Of a DNA stretch of 34,493 bases, positions 19,862-27,610 are shown in pieces. A program made the translations under genes and the position numbers. This stretch comes from Bacteroidales bacterium (GTDB taxonomy: Bacteria; Bacteroidota; Bacteroidia; Bacteroidales; Prolixibacteraceae), in NCBI GenBank assembly GCA_015654795.1, contig JAATGF010000053.1, positions 1 through 34,493 on the forward strand, read 5' to 3'. Position 1 is the stretch's first letter. Every line of letters begins with the position of its first letter. The notes beneath the pieces were generated by a model. That model saw only the letters and a program-made list of their open reading frames with translations, did no database searches and had not been told where the DNA came from.

Positions 19862-20065
19862 TCGCGGCCCCTCGCGGTCTCTGGCGGCCTCTCAATTTAA
19901 ATTGATCTGAATGATCCCAATCCTCAGTACCTTTATCCCATCGATTAAGGCGCCCCACTTCCTTCGTATCTGGTCCTGACCAACTCCTGACCTTCCTCGC
20001 ATCAAAATCGGGCTCCTTCCTCCGGTGATCGTTTTATGGGAAGGTTATAAATTGAAACAAACGAC
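19862..20065. repeat. Interspersed repeat family R1, copy 3 (head Q, tail A)
   Basis: The head is CT-rich (GCGGTCTCTGGCGGCC) and ends in CCAATCCTCAGTACC, like copy 2. The core from 19928 opens CCTTTATC then GATTAAGG, with one T:T mismatch in the hairpin. The tail ATCGTTTTATGGGAAGG ending GAAACAAAC is like copy 1. Just after it, at about 20079-20102, is a further stem: GGAAA-A-CTGC against GCAG-C-TTTCC. Confidence 0.75.
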
Positions 20066-20172
20066 CTCCCTCATGTGCGGGAAAACTGCTACGCAGCTTT
20101 CCTCTCAGCAGCGAGTTGCGACATCTTAATCTGTCAGAATTTTATTCGGTCACTAATGAAAAGTTATAAAAT

Positions 20173-20275
20173 AGCCATGATTAGAAAATCACAAGCCGAA
20201 AATGAGAATTTATCTTCATCCCGCCCATGCGGGATTCCATCTGACAATTAAAAATCAAATTATTCACAGATGAAA
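20173..20275. repeat. Repeat family R2, copy A, with terminal hairpin
   Basis: The unit starts AAATAGCCATGA, has GCCGAAAATGA in the middle, and ends in a hairpin: CATCTG (20238-20243), an A/T-rich loop containing AATTAAAAATCAAATTATT, then CAGATG (20267-20272). Copies B and C lie at about 27490-27610 and 27611-27702. This copy alone has an extra small palindrome, TCCCGC-CCAT-GCGGGA (20219-20234). Confidence 0.65.
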
Positions 20276-20283
20276 GAAAAGAG

Positions 20284-20605
20284 CAACGCATCGTCCATCT
20301 CCGTCCATTTCCGTCCATCTCAATAAAAATTGATCCAAACTATACGTTTTTTCCTTACCTTTATCCTATCGATTAAGGCGCCCCACTTCCTCCGTACCTG
20401 GTCCTGACCAACTCCTGACCTTCCTCGCATCAAAATCGGGCTCCTTCCTCCGGTGACAATTTCATGGGCATTTAGTGTTCTTATCCGTTTCTGTCGAATC
20501 TTTGCCCCGATTTGGAATCCAAAATATACGTTTTGAAAATTAAGGGTTTTTTCACGTTCGACGATATATCTTTCCCGAAATTCTGTCTTGATCCCATTTT
20601 TTCAA
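20284..20605. repeat. Interspersed repeat family R1, copy 4 (head P, tail B)
   Basis: The head repeats CGTCCATCTC/CGTCCATTTC and ends in AAACTATACGTTTTTT, as in copy 1. The core from 20355 again starts with ACCTTTATC and GATTAAGGCGCC. The tail reads GACAATTTCATGGGC then TTTAGTGTT, as in copy 2, and the shared CCGAAATTCTGTC / GATCC block follows at about 20576-20600. It directly follows R2 copy A. Confidence 0.75.
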
Positions 20606-20618
20606 ATGCTGAATTAAG

Positions 20619-20660
20619 CAAAAAACAAGACTTCTGTCGGTCAATTCCGACAGGAGTCTT
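20619..20660 (-). terminator. Terminator downstream of trpS
   Basis: Read on the - strand, AAGACTCCTGTCGG pairs with CCGACAGAAGTCTT across a 6-base loop, with a single mismatch, and a T-run follows (complement of AAAAAA at 20620-20625). It lies 30 bp after the trpS stop. Confidence 0.85.
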
Positions 20661-20689
20661 AAATATATAATGTTGAGATCTTTGAGTGA

Positions 20690-21685
20690 TTAATAGAATT
20701 TTCTGAATCCGATGATTTTTCGGACCTCTTCCAATGTTTTTGAAGCAGATTCGCGTGCTCTCTCTGCACCGTTTTTGGCAACTTTCGACAGATAGGCATT
20801 ATCTTTCGATATTTCTTCAATACGTATCCTGATGGGGGTCGTGAAATTGATGATATCCTCGGCAAGCTGTTTTTTCAGATCACCATAGCGGATCGAACAG
20901 TTACTGTATGCCGTATCGAAATGATTCACAACATCGGGCGTCGAAACTACCTCCAACAATGTAAACAGGTTTTGTATCACTTCCGGTTTTGTCTGATGCA
21001 TTTCTGTTGGTCCCGCATCTGTTACGGCACGCATCACTTTTTTACGGATGCTTGCAGGCGATTCGGCCAGTGAAATGGCATTGCCTTCCGATTTTCCCAT
21101 CTTACCCGAACCGTCGAGACCTGGAATCTTCACCATATCTTTTCCTTCGAAAATGTATGCCTGGGGTATCGGAAATGTTTCGACTTTGTACATCCGGTTA
21201 AATCGTCGCGCAAAAGTACGGGCCATTTCGAGGTTTTGCTCCTGATCTTTTCCAACGGGAACAAGGTTTGCTTTGTGAATAAGGATATCGGATGCCATTA
21301 GTACAGGGTAGGTGAGCAACCCTGCATTGACATTCTCGGGTTGCTGGCGCGCTTTGTCTTTAAACGAGGTTGTCCGTTCCAATTCGCCCAAATAGGCATT
21401 CATGTTTAAAAGCAGGTATAACTCAAGAATTTCCGGTACATCACTTTGAATAAAAATCGTCGATTTTTCGGGGTCAATACCGCAGGCAAGGTATTCTGCC
21501 AATACTTGTTTTACATTGGTATGCAGATCGCTTGGCGTTGGGTGAGTAGTAAGTGAATGAAAATCTGCAATAAAGAAAAAAGTCTGGTGCACATTCTGCA
21601 TCTCGATGAAGTTTTTTACGGCTCCAAAATAATTCCCCAGGTGAAGGTTCCCGGTCGAACGTATTCCGCTTACTACAATTGGCAT
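20690..21685 (-). CDS. trpS: Tryptophanyl-tRNA synthetase
   Basis: This 331-residue class I aminoacyl-tRNA synthetase charges tRNA-Trp. The HIGH-type motif is H15-L-G-N18 (STGNLHLGNYFG) and the KMSKS-type motif is K195-M-G-K-S199 (DGSGKMGKSEGN). The TrpRS adenylate region has VPVGKDQEQNLEMAR and the substrate-binding part has LTYPVLMASDILIHKANLVP. Its length is normal for the bacterial form. It has its own promoter-like element in the 58-bp gap behind the exonuclease gene and its own terminator, so it can be expressed alone. Confidence 0.95.
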   Translation of the reverse strand: MPIVVSGIRSTGNLHLGNYFGAVKNFIEMQNVHQTFFFIADFHSLTTHPTPSDLHTNVKQVLAEYLACGIDPEKSTIFIQSDVPEILELYLLLNMNAYLGELERTTSFKDKARQQPENVNAGLLTYPVLMASDILIHKANLVPVGKDQEQNLEMARTFARRFNRMYKVETFPIPQAYIFEGKDMVKIPGLDGSGKMGKSEGNAISLAESPASIRKKVMRAVTDAGPTEMHQTKPEVIQNLFTLLEVVSTPDVVNHFDTAYSNCSIRYGDLKKQLAEDIINFTTPIRIRIEEISKDNAYLSKVAKNGAERARESASKTLEEVRKIIGFRKFY

Positions 21686-21711
21686 AATAATTACTTTAAA
21701 TTAAGAAAGTG

Positions 21712-21719
21712 CAAAAGTA
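21712..21719 (-). promoter_or_regulatory. Candidate -7 element of the trpS promoter
   Basis: On the - strand, TACTTTTG matches the Bacteroidota -7 consensus TAnnTTTG exactly. It lies about 27 bases ahead of the trpS start. There is no clear TTG at -33. Confidence 0.5.
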
Positions 21720-21743
21720 TAAAAACCTTGCGAATGGTGTTCA

Positions 21744-22478
21744 TTATTCTTCCAATCCTGCGATTTCATAGTTCTCCTGGCTGATCAACGGTTCGCCTTT
21801 ATACCTGAGAACGAGTTGTGCGATTGCAAAGGTGTCTTTTTCGCAGTAACGCGCAATGCGCTGTATGTCAAAAGTTTTATAGTAAATATCAGCAACCTGG
21901 CTTCCATCGATATCGTCTTTGGGTGTCGGAATATTGAAAATGGCACAGAGCAGTTCGAGCGATGTATAATGTTTATAATCGCCAAATTTCCAAAGCTGAA
22001 GCGTATCGAGCATTATATCTTTTAACTCCCAGGGTTTGGCTCCGGCGATGTCAAGGACCTGAGGAAGTGGTAATCCGTTGATCAACATTCTCCGCGCGAT
22101 AAACGGGAAATCGAATTCTTGCCCGTTATGAGCACAGATCATATGCGACGGATTGCTCATAAACCCTGTGAGCATCACGGCAAACTCCTGTAAAATAACT
22201 CTTTCGTCATCGCCGCAATACGATTTTACACGGTACGCCCGATCTTTCCCTTTGCGAAATATCTTCCCGGCCGAGATGCATACAATCTTCCCGAACTCAG
22301 CGTAGATACCAGCCCTGTTGTAAAGAGCGTCAGCTGTTTCTCCTTCTTTTCCAATCTGTCCGGCCTTTTTTGTCCAAAGTTTTTGCATATTCTCAGGTGC
22401 ATCAGCCAGATTTTCGTATTGCGGGACCGTTTCAATATCAATAAATAAAACATGTTCGGGTAAAAGCTTTTCAAGCAT
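21744..22478 (-). CDS. Predicted 3'-5' exonuclease related to the PolB proofreading domain
   Basis: This 244-residue protein is a DEDD-type nuclease of the DNA_pol_B_exo2 family. Exo I is seen as D14-x-E16 (FIDIETVP), Exo II as D123 in HNGQEFDFPFI, and Exo III as Y211-x3-D215 (YCEKD), which makes it the DEDDy subtype. The HYTSLELLCAIFNIPTPKDDIDGSQVADIYY segment before Exo III is typical of the family. There is no polymerase domain, so it is a stand-alone exonuclease; its biological substrate (DNA or RNA) is not known. It begins 12 bp after the udk stop, so the two are probably cotranscribed. Confidence 0.85.
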   Translation of the reverse strand: MLEKLLPEHVLFIDIETVPQYENLADAPENMQKLWTKKAGQIGKEGETADALYNRAGIYAEFGKIVCISAGKIFRKGKDRAYRVKSYCGDDERVILQEFAVMLTGFMSNPSHMICAHNGQEFDFPFIARRMLINGLPLPQVLDIAGAKPWELKDIMLDTLQLWKFGDYKHYTSLELLCAIFNIPTPKDDIDGSQVADIYYKTFDIQRIARYCEKDTFAIAQLVLRYKGEPLISQENYEIAGLEE

Positions 22479-22490
22479 ATCGGCTTAATT

Positions 22491-23108
22491 TTAAGGGTTG
22501 TCGTGGAGGTGTTTCTCAATATATTGTGTGATAATATCAATTGCAACTTTGTTGTTTCCCCCTTCCGGGACTATTATATCGGCATATCGTTTCGTAGGTT
22601 CGATAAATTGCAGGTGGCTTGGTCTTACAGTATCCTCATATCGTTGAAGTACTTTAATAACATCTCTTCCGCGTTCAATAATGTCGCGCATAATCACCCT
22701 TGATAAGCGGACATCAGCTTCGCAGTCGACGAATATCTTGATGTCCATTAATTTACGTAACTCTTCGGGTTGTAGACAAAGTATTCCCTCTACGATGATC
22801 ACCTTATGAGGTTTTACCGTTACTGTTTCAGCGAACCGCGTACAAGTGAGATAGGAGTAGATGGGCTGTTGGATACTTTCTCCCTTCTTAAGTTTTTTGA
22901 TGCCGTCAATAAGTAATTCAAATTCAATACTATCCGGATGATCGAAGTTGATTTGCTGGCGTTGTTCGAGCGGCAACTCACTGTTGTCCCGATAATAGGC
23001 ATCCTGCGAAAGGACTGCAACATCGCCTTTCTTTAAACGGCTGATAATCTCGTTAACAACTGTTGTTTTTCCGGAACCCGTTCCACCAGCTATTCCTATA
23101 ATAAGCAT
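22491..23108 (-). CDS. udk: Uridine kinase
   Basis: This 205-residue kinase phosphorylates uridine and cytidine with ATP or GTP in pyrimidine salvage. The P-loop is G8-GTGSGKT-15 near the N-terminus. SQDAYYRDNS and the following FDHPDSIEFELL are the nucleoside-binding signatures of the PRK/Udk family; HKVIIVEGILCL is the Walker-B-like strand, and RLSRVIMRDIIERGRD is the conserved Arg-rich lid. The length is that of other bacterial Udk proteins. It is the first gene of a - strand group with the exonuclease and possibly trpS. Confidence 0.95.
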   Translation of the reverse strand: MLIIGIAGGTGSGKTTVVNEIISRLKKGDVAVLSQDAYYRDNSELPLEQRQQINFDHPDSIEFELLIDGIKKLKKGESIQQPIYSYLTCTRFAETVTVKPHKVIIVEGILCLQPEELRKLMDIKIFVDCEADVRLSRVIMRDIIERGRDVIKVLQRYEDTVRPSHLQFIEPTKRYADIIVPEGGNNKVAIDIITQYIEKHLHDNP

Positions 23109-23142
23109 GTAATCAATTTATTGAAATATGAATAATGAATAG

Positions 23143-23150
23143 CAAAATTA
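23143..23150 (-). promoter_or_regulatory. Candidate -7 element of the udk promoter
   Basis: On the - strand, TAATTTTG fits TAnnTTTG exactly and lies 35 bases before the udk start. No good -33 TTG stands at the right distance. Confidence 0.5.
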
Positions 23151-23226
23151 AAGAAAATTTTTGTTATTCTTGTCGTTGGGTCAACCTAATCCTTCCCTTT
23201 TTAAACCAACTTTAAGGATAAAGTGT

Positions 23227-23234
23227 TAACTTTG
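23227..23234 (+). promoter_or_regulatory. Candidate -7 element for the + strand group from 23.3 kb
   Basis: TAACTTTG fits TAnnTTTG exactly. It is the only such site between udk and the + strand genes and could serve the antitoxin remnant and the Dabb-manA genes. The -33 element is not obvious. Confidence 0.4.
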
Positions 23235-23342
23235 TAATCAGAATTTAAACATCTGATTTTTGTATGAAAGATAAAATAATAAATGAATATCCGGTCGTGT
23301 GCCTAAGTTATCATTTGCCGTCAGCTTTAGCTGCCGGACAGC

Positions 23343-23534
23343 TTGGTGAATATTTTAACCCTTGAGCGGGGGGAGTCTATTGTTGTGATCAAAGGGGTTG
23401 ATGCTAATATCTGTAATAATTGTGGCGAATATTATCTTGATCAGGAAACCACGAAAGAAGTATTGCAAAAGGCTAATGAAGCTTATAGTAAAGGAGTTGA
23501 AATTGAGGTGATTAACATGAAAAAATCAGCCTAA
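23343..23534 (+). pseudogene. YgiT-type zinc-finger antitoxin, N-terminus lost
   Basis: The 63-residue frame from a TTG reads TLERGESIVVIKGVDANICNN and then CGEYYLDQETTKEVL, which matches the second half of YgiT/MqsA-type antitoxin zinc-finger proteins. These normally have two Cys pairs; only the second (CNNC) is here. Just upstream there is an in-frame TAG (23328-23330). The +1 frame reads AGQL at the place where the missing part should join, which suggests a frameshift near 23345 and loss of the first CxxC. The preceding bases hold an imperfect duplication (TGCCGTCAGCTTT and TGCCGGACAGCTT). Such antitoxins usually follow a small toxin gene (DUF4258 or MqsR-like); no intact toxin is present. 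A 33-codon frame from 23263 (KDKIINEYP) may be its remnant, which is a weak guess. Confidence 0.5.
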
Positions 23535-23611
23535 ATGTTGATTTAAGCTATTTGATTTACCTTATAAAGCAAAAATCTATACAATATAAACAACTAATAA
23601 TTAATTACTTA

Positions 23612-23914
23612 ATGATTAATCATATTGTCCTTTTCAAACTCAGGGAATTTGAAAACGAAGATCAAAAATCGGTCGTAAGGAACAAAATCAAGCAAGCATT
23701 GCTTGCACTAAAAGGAAAAATTGAGGTGCTTAAATACATGGAGGTTGGTCAGAATCATGCGCTTATCACATCTTCATACGATATTTGCCTGATCACTCGT
23801 TTTGAAACACTCAGCGATCTTGACGTTTATCAGGTACATCCTGAGCATCTTAAAGTTGGTGAGCTGATTAAATCCAACACGATTAGCAGGGTAGCTGTTG
23901 ATTTCGAATCTTAA
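23612..23914 (+). CDS. Dabb-family (stress-responsive alpha/beta-barrel) protein
   Basis: This is a 100-residue protein starting MINHIVLFKLREF, the usual opening of the Dabb ferredoxin-like fold. Later signatures are the SYDICLITRFETLSDLDVYQVHPEHLKV segment, with the conserved Y-x-HP-x-H. Family members form small dimeric barrels; their functions vary and are mostly unknown. The frame is open from 23552, but the ATG at 23612 gives the family's normal N-terminus. It lies 14 bp before manA, so the two are probably cotranscribed. Confidence 0.8.
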   Translation: MINHIVLFKLREFENEDQKSVVRNKIKQALLALKGKIEVLKYMEVGQNHALITSSYDICLITRFETLSDLDVYQVHPEHLKVGELIKSNTISRVAVDFES

Positions 23915-23928
23915 AATATTTATATCTG

Positions 23929-24915
23929 ATGAATAATCTATATCCGCTGAAATTTACCCCAATCTGTAAAGATAAAATCTGGGGTGGCAATAAACTGAAT
24001 GAACTTTTGAATAAGGAATATCCCGAATTGCCTAATTGTGGCGAAACGTGGGAGATTTCAGGCGTTCAGGACGAAATTTCAGTCGTTTCGAATGGTTTTT
24101 TGAAAGGAAATAATCTCGAAGAATTGATCGAGGTATACATGGGCGATCTGGTGGGGGAGAAGGTCTATGAAAAATTCGGAACTGAATTTCCGCTTTTGGT
24201 TAAGTTTATTGATGCCAACGACAATCTTTCGATTCAGGTCCATCCGAATGATGAGTTATCGAGGGAGCGGCATGATGCGTTTGGCAAGACGGAAATGTGG
24301 TATGTCGTTCAGGCTGATCCCGGAGCAAAATTGATTTCCGGGTTTAATCGCAAAATTGATAAAGAGAGCTATCTTAAATATTTCAAAAACGGACAGTTAG
24401 AGGAAATTCTCAATTACGAAGAGGTTAAGGCCGGAGATGTTTTCTTTATACCTGCGGGCAGAGTTCACGCGATTGGCAAAGGTATTGTGGTGGCCGAAAT
24501 ACAGCAAACCTCTGATGTCACTTACCGGATTTATGATTTTAACCGGTTAGATGACAAGGGCAATCCACGCGAATTGCATACCGATCTTGCCGTTGATGCC
24601 ATTGCCTACGAATATGAAACAAATTACCGGACAGGCTATAACGCGGTTGATAATCAGTCGGTAAAGCTTGTAGAATGTCAGTATTTCACAACCAATATTT
24701 TACCTTTAACTACTTCTGTTGAACGTGATTTTACCGAATTAGACACTTTTGTGATTTATACTTGTCTCGAAGGGAGATACAAAATTGATTGGGAAGAAGA
24801 GAGTATTGTCGTTGAAAAGGGAGAATCATTACTCGTTCCAGCCTTGATTGATAATTTCGTTCTTTCAACAATTGACGGTGGTACAGCAAAGCTTCTCGAA
24901 GTTTATATCAAATAA
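23929..24915 (+). CDS. manA: Mannose-6-phosphate isomerase, class I
   Basis: This 328-residue zinc enzyme interconverts mannose 6-phosphate and fructose 6-phosphate, linking glycolysis to GDP-mannose synthesis. The zinc ligands are Q103 and H105 (QVHPND), E122 (GKTEMWYV) and H180 (PAGRVHAIG). GETWEISG and AEIQQTSDVTYRIYDF are further class I signatures. The protein is of the short form common in Bacteroidota and Firmicutes; the C-terminal cupin (about 250-328) is complete. It follows the Dabb gene by 14 bp and is 80 bp ahead of engB. Confidence 0.93.
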   Translation: MNNLYPLKFTPICKDKIWGGNKLNELLNKEYPELPNCGETWEISGVQDEISVVSNGFLKGNNLEELIEVYMGDLVGEKVYEKFGTEFPLLVKFIDANDNLSIQVHPNDELSRERHDAFGKTEMWYVVQADPGAKLISGFNRKIDKESYLKYFKNGQLEEILNYEEVKAGDVFFIPAGRVHAIGKGIVVAEIQQTSDVTYRIYDFNRLDDKGNPRELHTDLAVDAIAYEYETNYRTGYNAVDNQSVKLVECQYFTTNILPLTTSVERDFTELDTFVIYTCLEGRYKIDWEEESIVVEKGESLLVPALIDNFVLSTIDGGTAKLLEVYIK

Positions 24916-24995
24916 TTGATTCTATTATAATTGTTTTAATAACAATGAATTAGCTGACAGAATATGATTCAGCGAATTTGTATCAAATAAAAAGG

Positions 24996-25595
24996 ATGAT
25001 CATCAGGAAAGCCGAATTTGTAATTAGCAATACCGACCCGGAGAAATGTCCGGTTTCAGAAAAGCCGGAATTTGCATTTGTTGGCCGATCAAATGTTGGT
25101 AAATCTTCGTTGATCAACATGTTAACCGGCTTTGGCGATTTGGCAAAAGTTTCGACCGCACCGGGAAAGACGAGACTGATCAACCACTTTAATATTAACG
25201 ATGAGTGGTTTCTTGTTGATTTGCCAGGTTATGGCTATGCCAAAGTTGGCCGTTCTTCTCGTGAGCAATGGTTAACGTTTATTCGGAAGTACCTGGCAAC
25301 CAGGGAAAACCTGGATTGCGTTTTTGCGCTTATTGATTCCCGGCACGAGCCTCAGGCCAATGATCTTGAATTTATGAACTTTATGGGAGAACATGGAGTT
25401 CCTTTTGCTATGGTTTTTACAAAAGCCGATAAGCTGTCGCGCAAACAATTGGATAAGAATCTCACCCATTATAAAGAAGAAATGCTCAAAACCTGGGAAC
25501 AGTTACCCCCTCTCTTTGTAACGTCTTCCGGTACAAAATTGGGCAGGGATGAAGTCCTTGGATTTATTGAAAATATCGTGAAGGATAGTAAATAA
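24996..25595 (+). CDS. engB: Ribosome-biogenesis GTPase EngB/YsxC
   Basis: This 199-residue small GTPase is needed for assembly of the large ribosomal subunit. G1 is G30-RSNVGKS-37, G3 is DLPGYGYAKV, and G4 is TKAD (MVFTKADKLS); the G2 region has GKTRLINHF after the YsxC-specific STAPGKT. VTSSGTKLGRDEVL near the C-terminus corresponds to G5. The frame begins at a TTG at 24978, but the ATG at 24996 preceded by AAAAGG gives the expected MIIRKAEFV start. The product is cytosolic. It is spaced as part of the + strand housekeeping group. Confidence 0.95.
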   Translation: MIIRKAEFVISNTDPEKCPVSEKPEFAFVGRSNVGKSSLINMLTGFGDLAKVSTAPGKTRLINHFNINDEWFLVDLPGYGYAKVGRSSREQWLTFIRKYLATRENLDCVFALIDSRHEPQANDLEFMNFMGEHGVPFAMVFTKADKLSRKQLDKNLTHYKEEMLKTWEQLPPLFVTSSGTKLGRDEVLGFIENIVKDSK

Positions 25596-25729
25596 AGGAC
25601 AAGTCCGAACATGGTTCTAAACTTTGGCAGGGTCCGCGAAACCAATATTTTAAACGATATGAACTTATTTGTGTTTACAGTTTTTTAAAAAAAGGTTTAC
25701 ATTCAGTTTATATCTTGGTTCAATATTTC

Positions 25730-25737
25730 TACTTTTG
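25730..25737 (+). promoter_or_regulatory. -7 element of the prs promoter
   Basis: TACTTTTG matches TAnnTTTG exactly and is followed by GCGCGCAG. It lies 46 bases before the chosen prs ATG, supporting the start at 25783 rather than the longer frame from 25669. Confidence 0.6.
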
Positions 25738-25782
25738 CGCGCAGATAGTAGCGAGTTAAATTCAAACAGAAAATCTCTATAT

Positions 25783-26718
25783 ATGCCCACAGGTGGTTGC
25801 ATCAAAATTTTTACCGGTACAGAATCAAAGTATCTGGCCGAGAAAATAGCTGAAAACGCTGGAATTGCATTGGGAAAATCATCGTGCCCACGTTTCTCAG
25901 ATGGCGAATTTGAACCTTGTTACGAGGAGACAATCAGGGGTTCATATACTTTTATTGTTCAGTCGACTTTCCCGCCGGCAGACAATCTCCTGGAATTGCT
26001 TTTAATGATCGATGCTGCGAAAAGAGCTTCTGCCTACAAAATAATAGCAGTTATGCCTTATTTTGGTTTTGCACGGCAGGATCGGAAAGACAGGCCGCGC
26101 GTATCCATTGGCGCCAAGCTTGTTGCCGATATGCTGTCACACGCAGGAATTGACCGATTGATAACAATGGATCTTCATGCCGATCAGATCCAGGGATTTT
26201 TCAATGTCCCTGTTGATCATCTCAGTGCGGTTGCCTTATTCATTCCTTATGTTCAGCAAATGGGGCTGCGCGATATCGTCGTGGCCTCACCTGATGTTGG
26301 CGGAACAAAAAGGGCTAATGTGTTTGCGAAGCATTTGAAAACGGATCTTGTAATCTGCCATAAGTCACGTAGTAAGGCTAATCAGATTGATTCAATGACC
26401 CTTATCGGTGATGTTGAAGGCAAGGATGTTATTATTGTTGATGATATTATCGATACTGCCGGAACCATTACTAAAGCAGCCGATCTGATGAAATCAAAAG
26501 GTGCCAGATCTGTACGTGCTTTTGTAACCCACGCAGTACTTTCAGGACCCGCTTTTGAGCGAATTGATGCATCCTGTATCGACGAAGTTCTCGTGACCGA
26601 TTCAATCCCGCTCTCTCATAAATCAGATAAGATCACCGTTTTGTCGTGTGCACCACTTTTTGCAGATGTAATTCAGAAGGTTTTCGAAAATAAATCTATT
26701 AGTACGGCATTTATCTAA
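25783..26718 (+). CDS. prs: Ribose-phosphate pyrophosphokinase (PRPP synthetase)
   Basis: This 311-residue enzyme makes PRPP from ribose 5-phosphate and ATP for nucleotide, His and Trp synthesis. Signatures: the FSDGEF nucleotide loop (about 38-43), PYFGFARQDRKDRPRVSIGAK for the flexible loop (about 92-112), MDLHADQIQGFF (about 129-140), and the PRPP-binding loop VDDIIDTAGT (about 219-228). The frame is open 38 codons upstream, but that extension has no family counterpart and overlaps the promoter, so the ATG at 25783 is taken. It stands alone between two promoter-like elements, with rplY starting a new transcript just behind. Confidence 0.95.
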   Translation: MPTGGCIKIFTGTESKYLAEKIAENAGIALGKSSCPRFSDGEFEPCYEETIRGSYTFIVQSTFPPADNLLELLLMIDAAKRASAYKIIAVMPYFGFARQDRKDRPRVSIGAKLVADMLSHAGIDRLITMDLHADQIQGFFNVPVDHLSAVALFIPYVQQMGLRDIVVASPDVGGTKRANVFAKHLKTDLVICHKSRSKANQIDSMTLIGDVEGKDVIIVDDIIDTAGTITKAADLMKSKGARSVRAFVTHAVLSGPAFERIDASCIDEVLVTDSIPLSHKSDKITVLSCAPLFADVIQKVFENKSISTAFI

Positions 26719-26725
26719 GAATTGT

Positions 26726-26733
26726 TATCTTTG
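26726..26733 (+). promoter_or_regulatory. -7 element of the rplY promoter
   Basis: TATCTTTG matches TAnnTTTG exactly, 8 bases after the prs stop, followed by CGCCCGG. A start near 26740 would give a leader of about 100 nt before the rplY ATG. Confidence 0.6.
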
Positions 26734-26739
26734 CGCCCG

Positions 26740-26842
26740 GTTTTGCAGCATACCTTTGATGGTGTGATGCGGATACCTTCCTTTCAGAAGGAGATCTGAG
26801 TAAACACTTAGTTACAAAACAGTTAATTTTTTAGAAAAACAA
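26740..26842 (+). promoter_or_regulatory. Structured 5' leader of rplY (candidate)
   Basis: The leader has two possible hairpins: GCATACC with GGTGTGATGC (about 26748-26772) and CCTT-TCAG-AAGG (about 26782-26793). Long structured leaders often mediate feedback control of ribosomal proteins; I recognise no named leader family here. Confidence 0.3.
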
Positions 26843-27442
26843 ATGAAGACATTTCAAATTAAAGGTACTGCTCGTTTGGCAGTAGGTAAGAAAAGCAACA
26901 AGGCTTTGAGATCTGAGGATTTAGTGCCTTGCGTTATTTATGGTGGTGATAAAATTGTGCATTTTCAGGCTCACGAAAATGAATTCCGCAAATTAATCTA
27001 CACTCCAAAAGTCTACCAGACTGCTATTGATGTTGATGGTACTGTTTATAATGCATTTATGCAGGCATTACAGTTTCATCCTGTTACTGATAAACTTCTT
27101 CATATCGACTTTCTCGAAATTCGTGAAAATGTTCCGGTTAAACTTCAGATCCCCGTTCGTTTGGATGGTTATGCCAAAGGAATCCAGCAAGGTGGTCGTT
27201 TGAAAGCAAACCTGCGTACACTGAAGGCTAAAGGATTCTCGAAAGATTTCCCTGATGAAATTGTAATCGATGTAACAGAACTTAATCTGAGCGAAAGTAT
27301 CAGGGTGGGTGATGTTCATGTTCCTGGAATTGAAATTTTGAATGCAAAATCTGTTCCGGTTGCTACTGTTGTTGTAACGCGTGCTGCACGTGCTGCGATG
27401 GCCGATACCAGCGCTGCCGGCGGCGCTAAAGCTAAAAAATAA
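26843..27442 (+). CDS. rplY: 50S ribosomal protein L25, general stress protein Ctc form
   Basis: This 199-residue protein binds 5S rRNA in the large subunit. The N-terminal L25 domain (about 1-92) has the typical GKKSNKALRSEDLVPCVIYGG start and LLHIDFLEI at its end. The C-terminal Ctc/TL5 beta domain (about 93-185) has VPVKLQIPVRLDGYAKGIQQGGRL and ends with AKSVPVATVVVTR. The Ala/Gly/Lys-rich tail (AAGGAKAKK) is common in Bacteroidota. It is followed by two R2 repeats and then pth; rplY-pth is a frequent pair in bacteria. Confidence 0.95.
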   Translation: MKTFQIKGTARLAVGKKSNKALRSEDLVPCVIYGGDKIVHFQAHENEFRKLIYTPKVYQTAIDVDGTVYNAFMQALQFHPVTDKLLHIDFLEIRENVPVKLQIPVRLDGYAKGIQQGGRLKANLRTLKAKGFSKDFPDEIVIDVTELNLSESIRVGDVHVPGIEILNAKSVPVATVVVTRAARAAMADTSAAGGAKAKK

Positions 27443-27489
27443 AATGTTGGCGTTCCTTGCGGACGTTAAAAATAAATTATCGATTTTGT

Positions 27490-27610
27490 GAAATGAGCAT
27501 GATTCTACAATCACAAATTAAATGATGATAAAACTTCATGCGAATCGTAGATCAACGGAATGAAATGGAGTTAATTCCATCTGGCCATAAAAACAAATTA
27601 TTAACAGATG
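27490..27610. repeat. Repeat family R2, copy B, with terminal hairpin
   Basis: The unit starts GAAATGAGCATGATT, has AATCACAAATTAAATGATGA, and ends in the hairpin CATCTG (27578-27583), an A/T-rich loop, CAGATG (27605-27610). It is joined head to tail with copy C. Confidence 0.6.
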
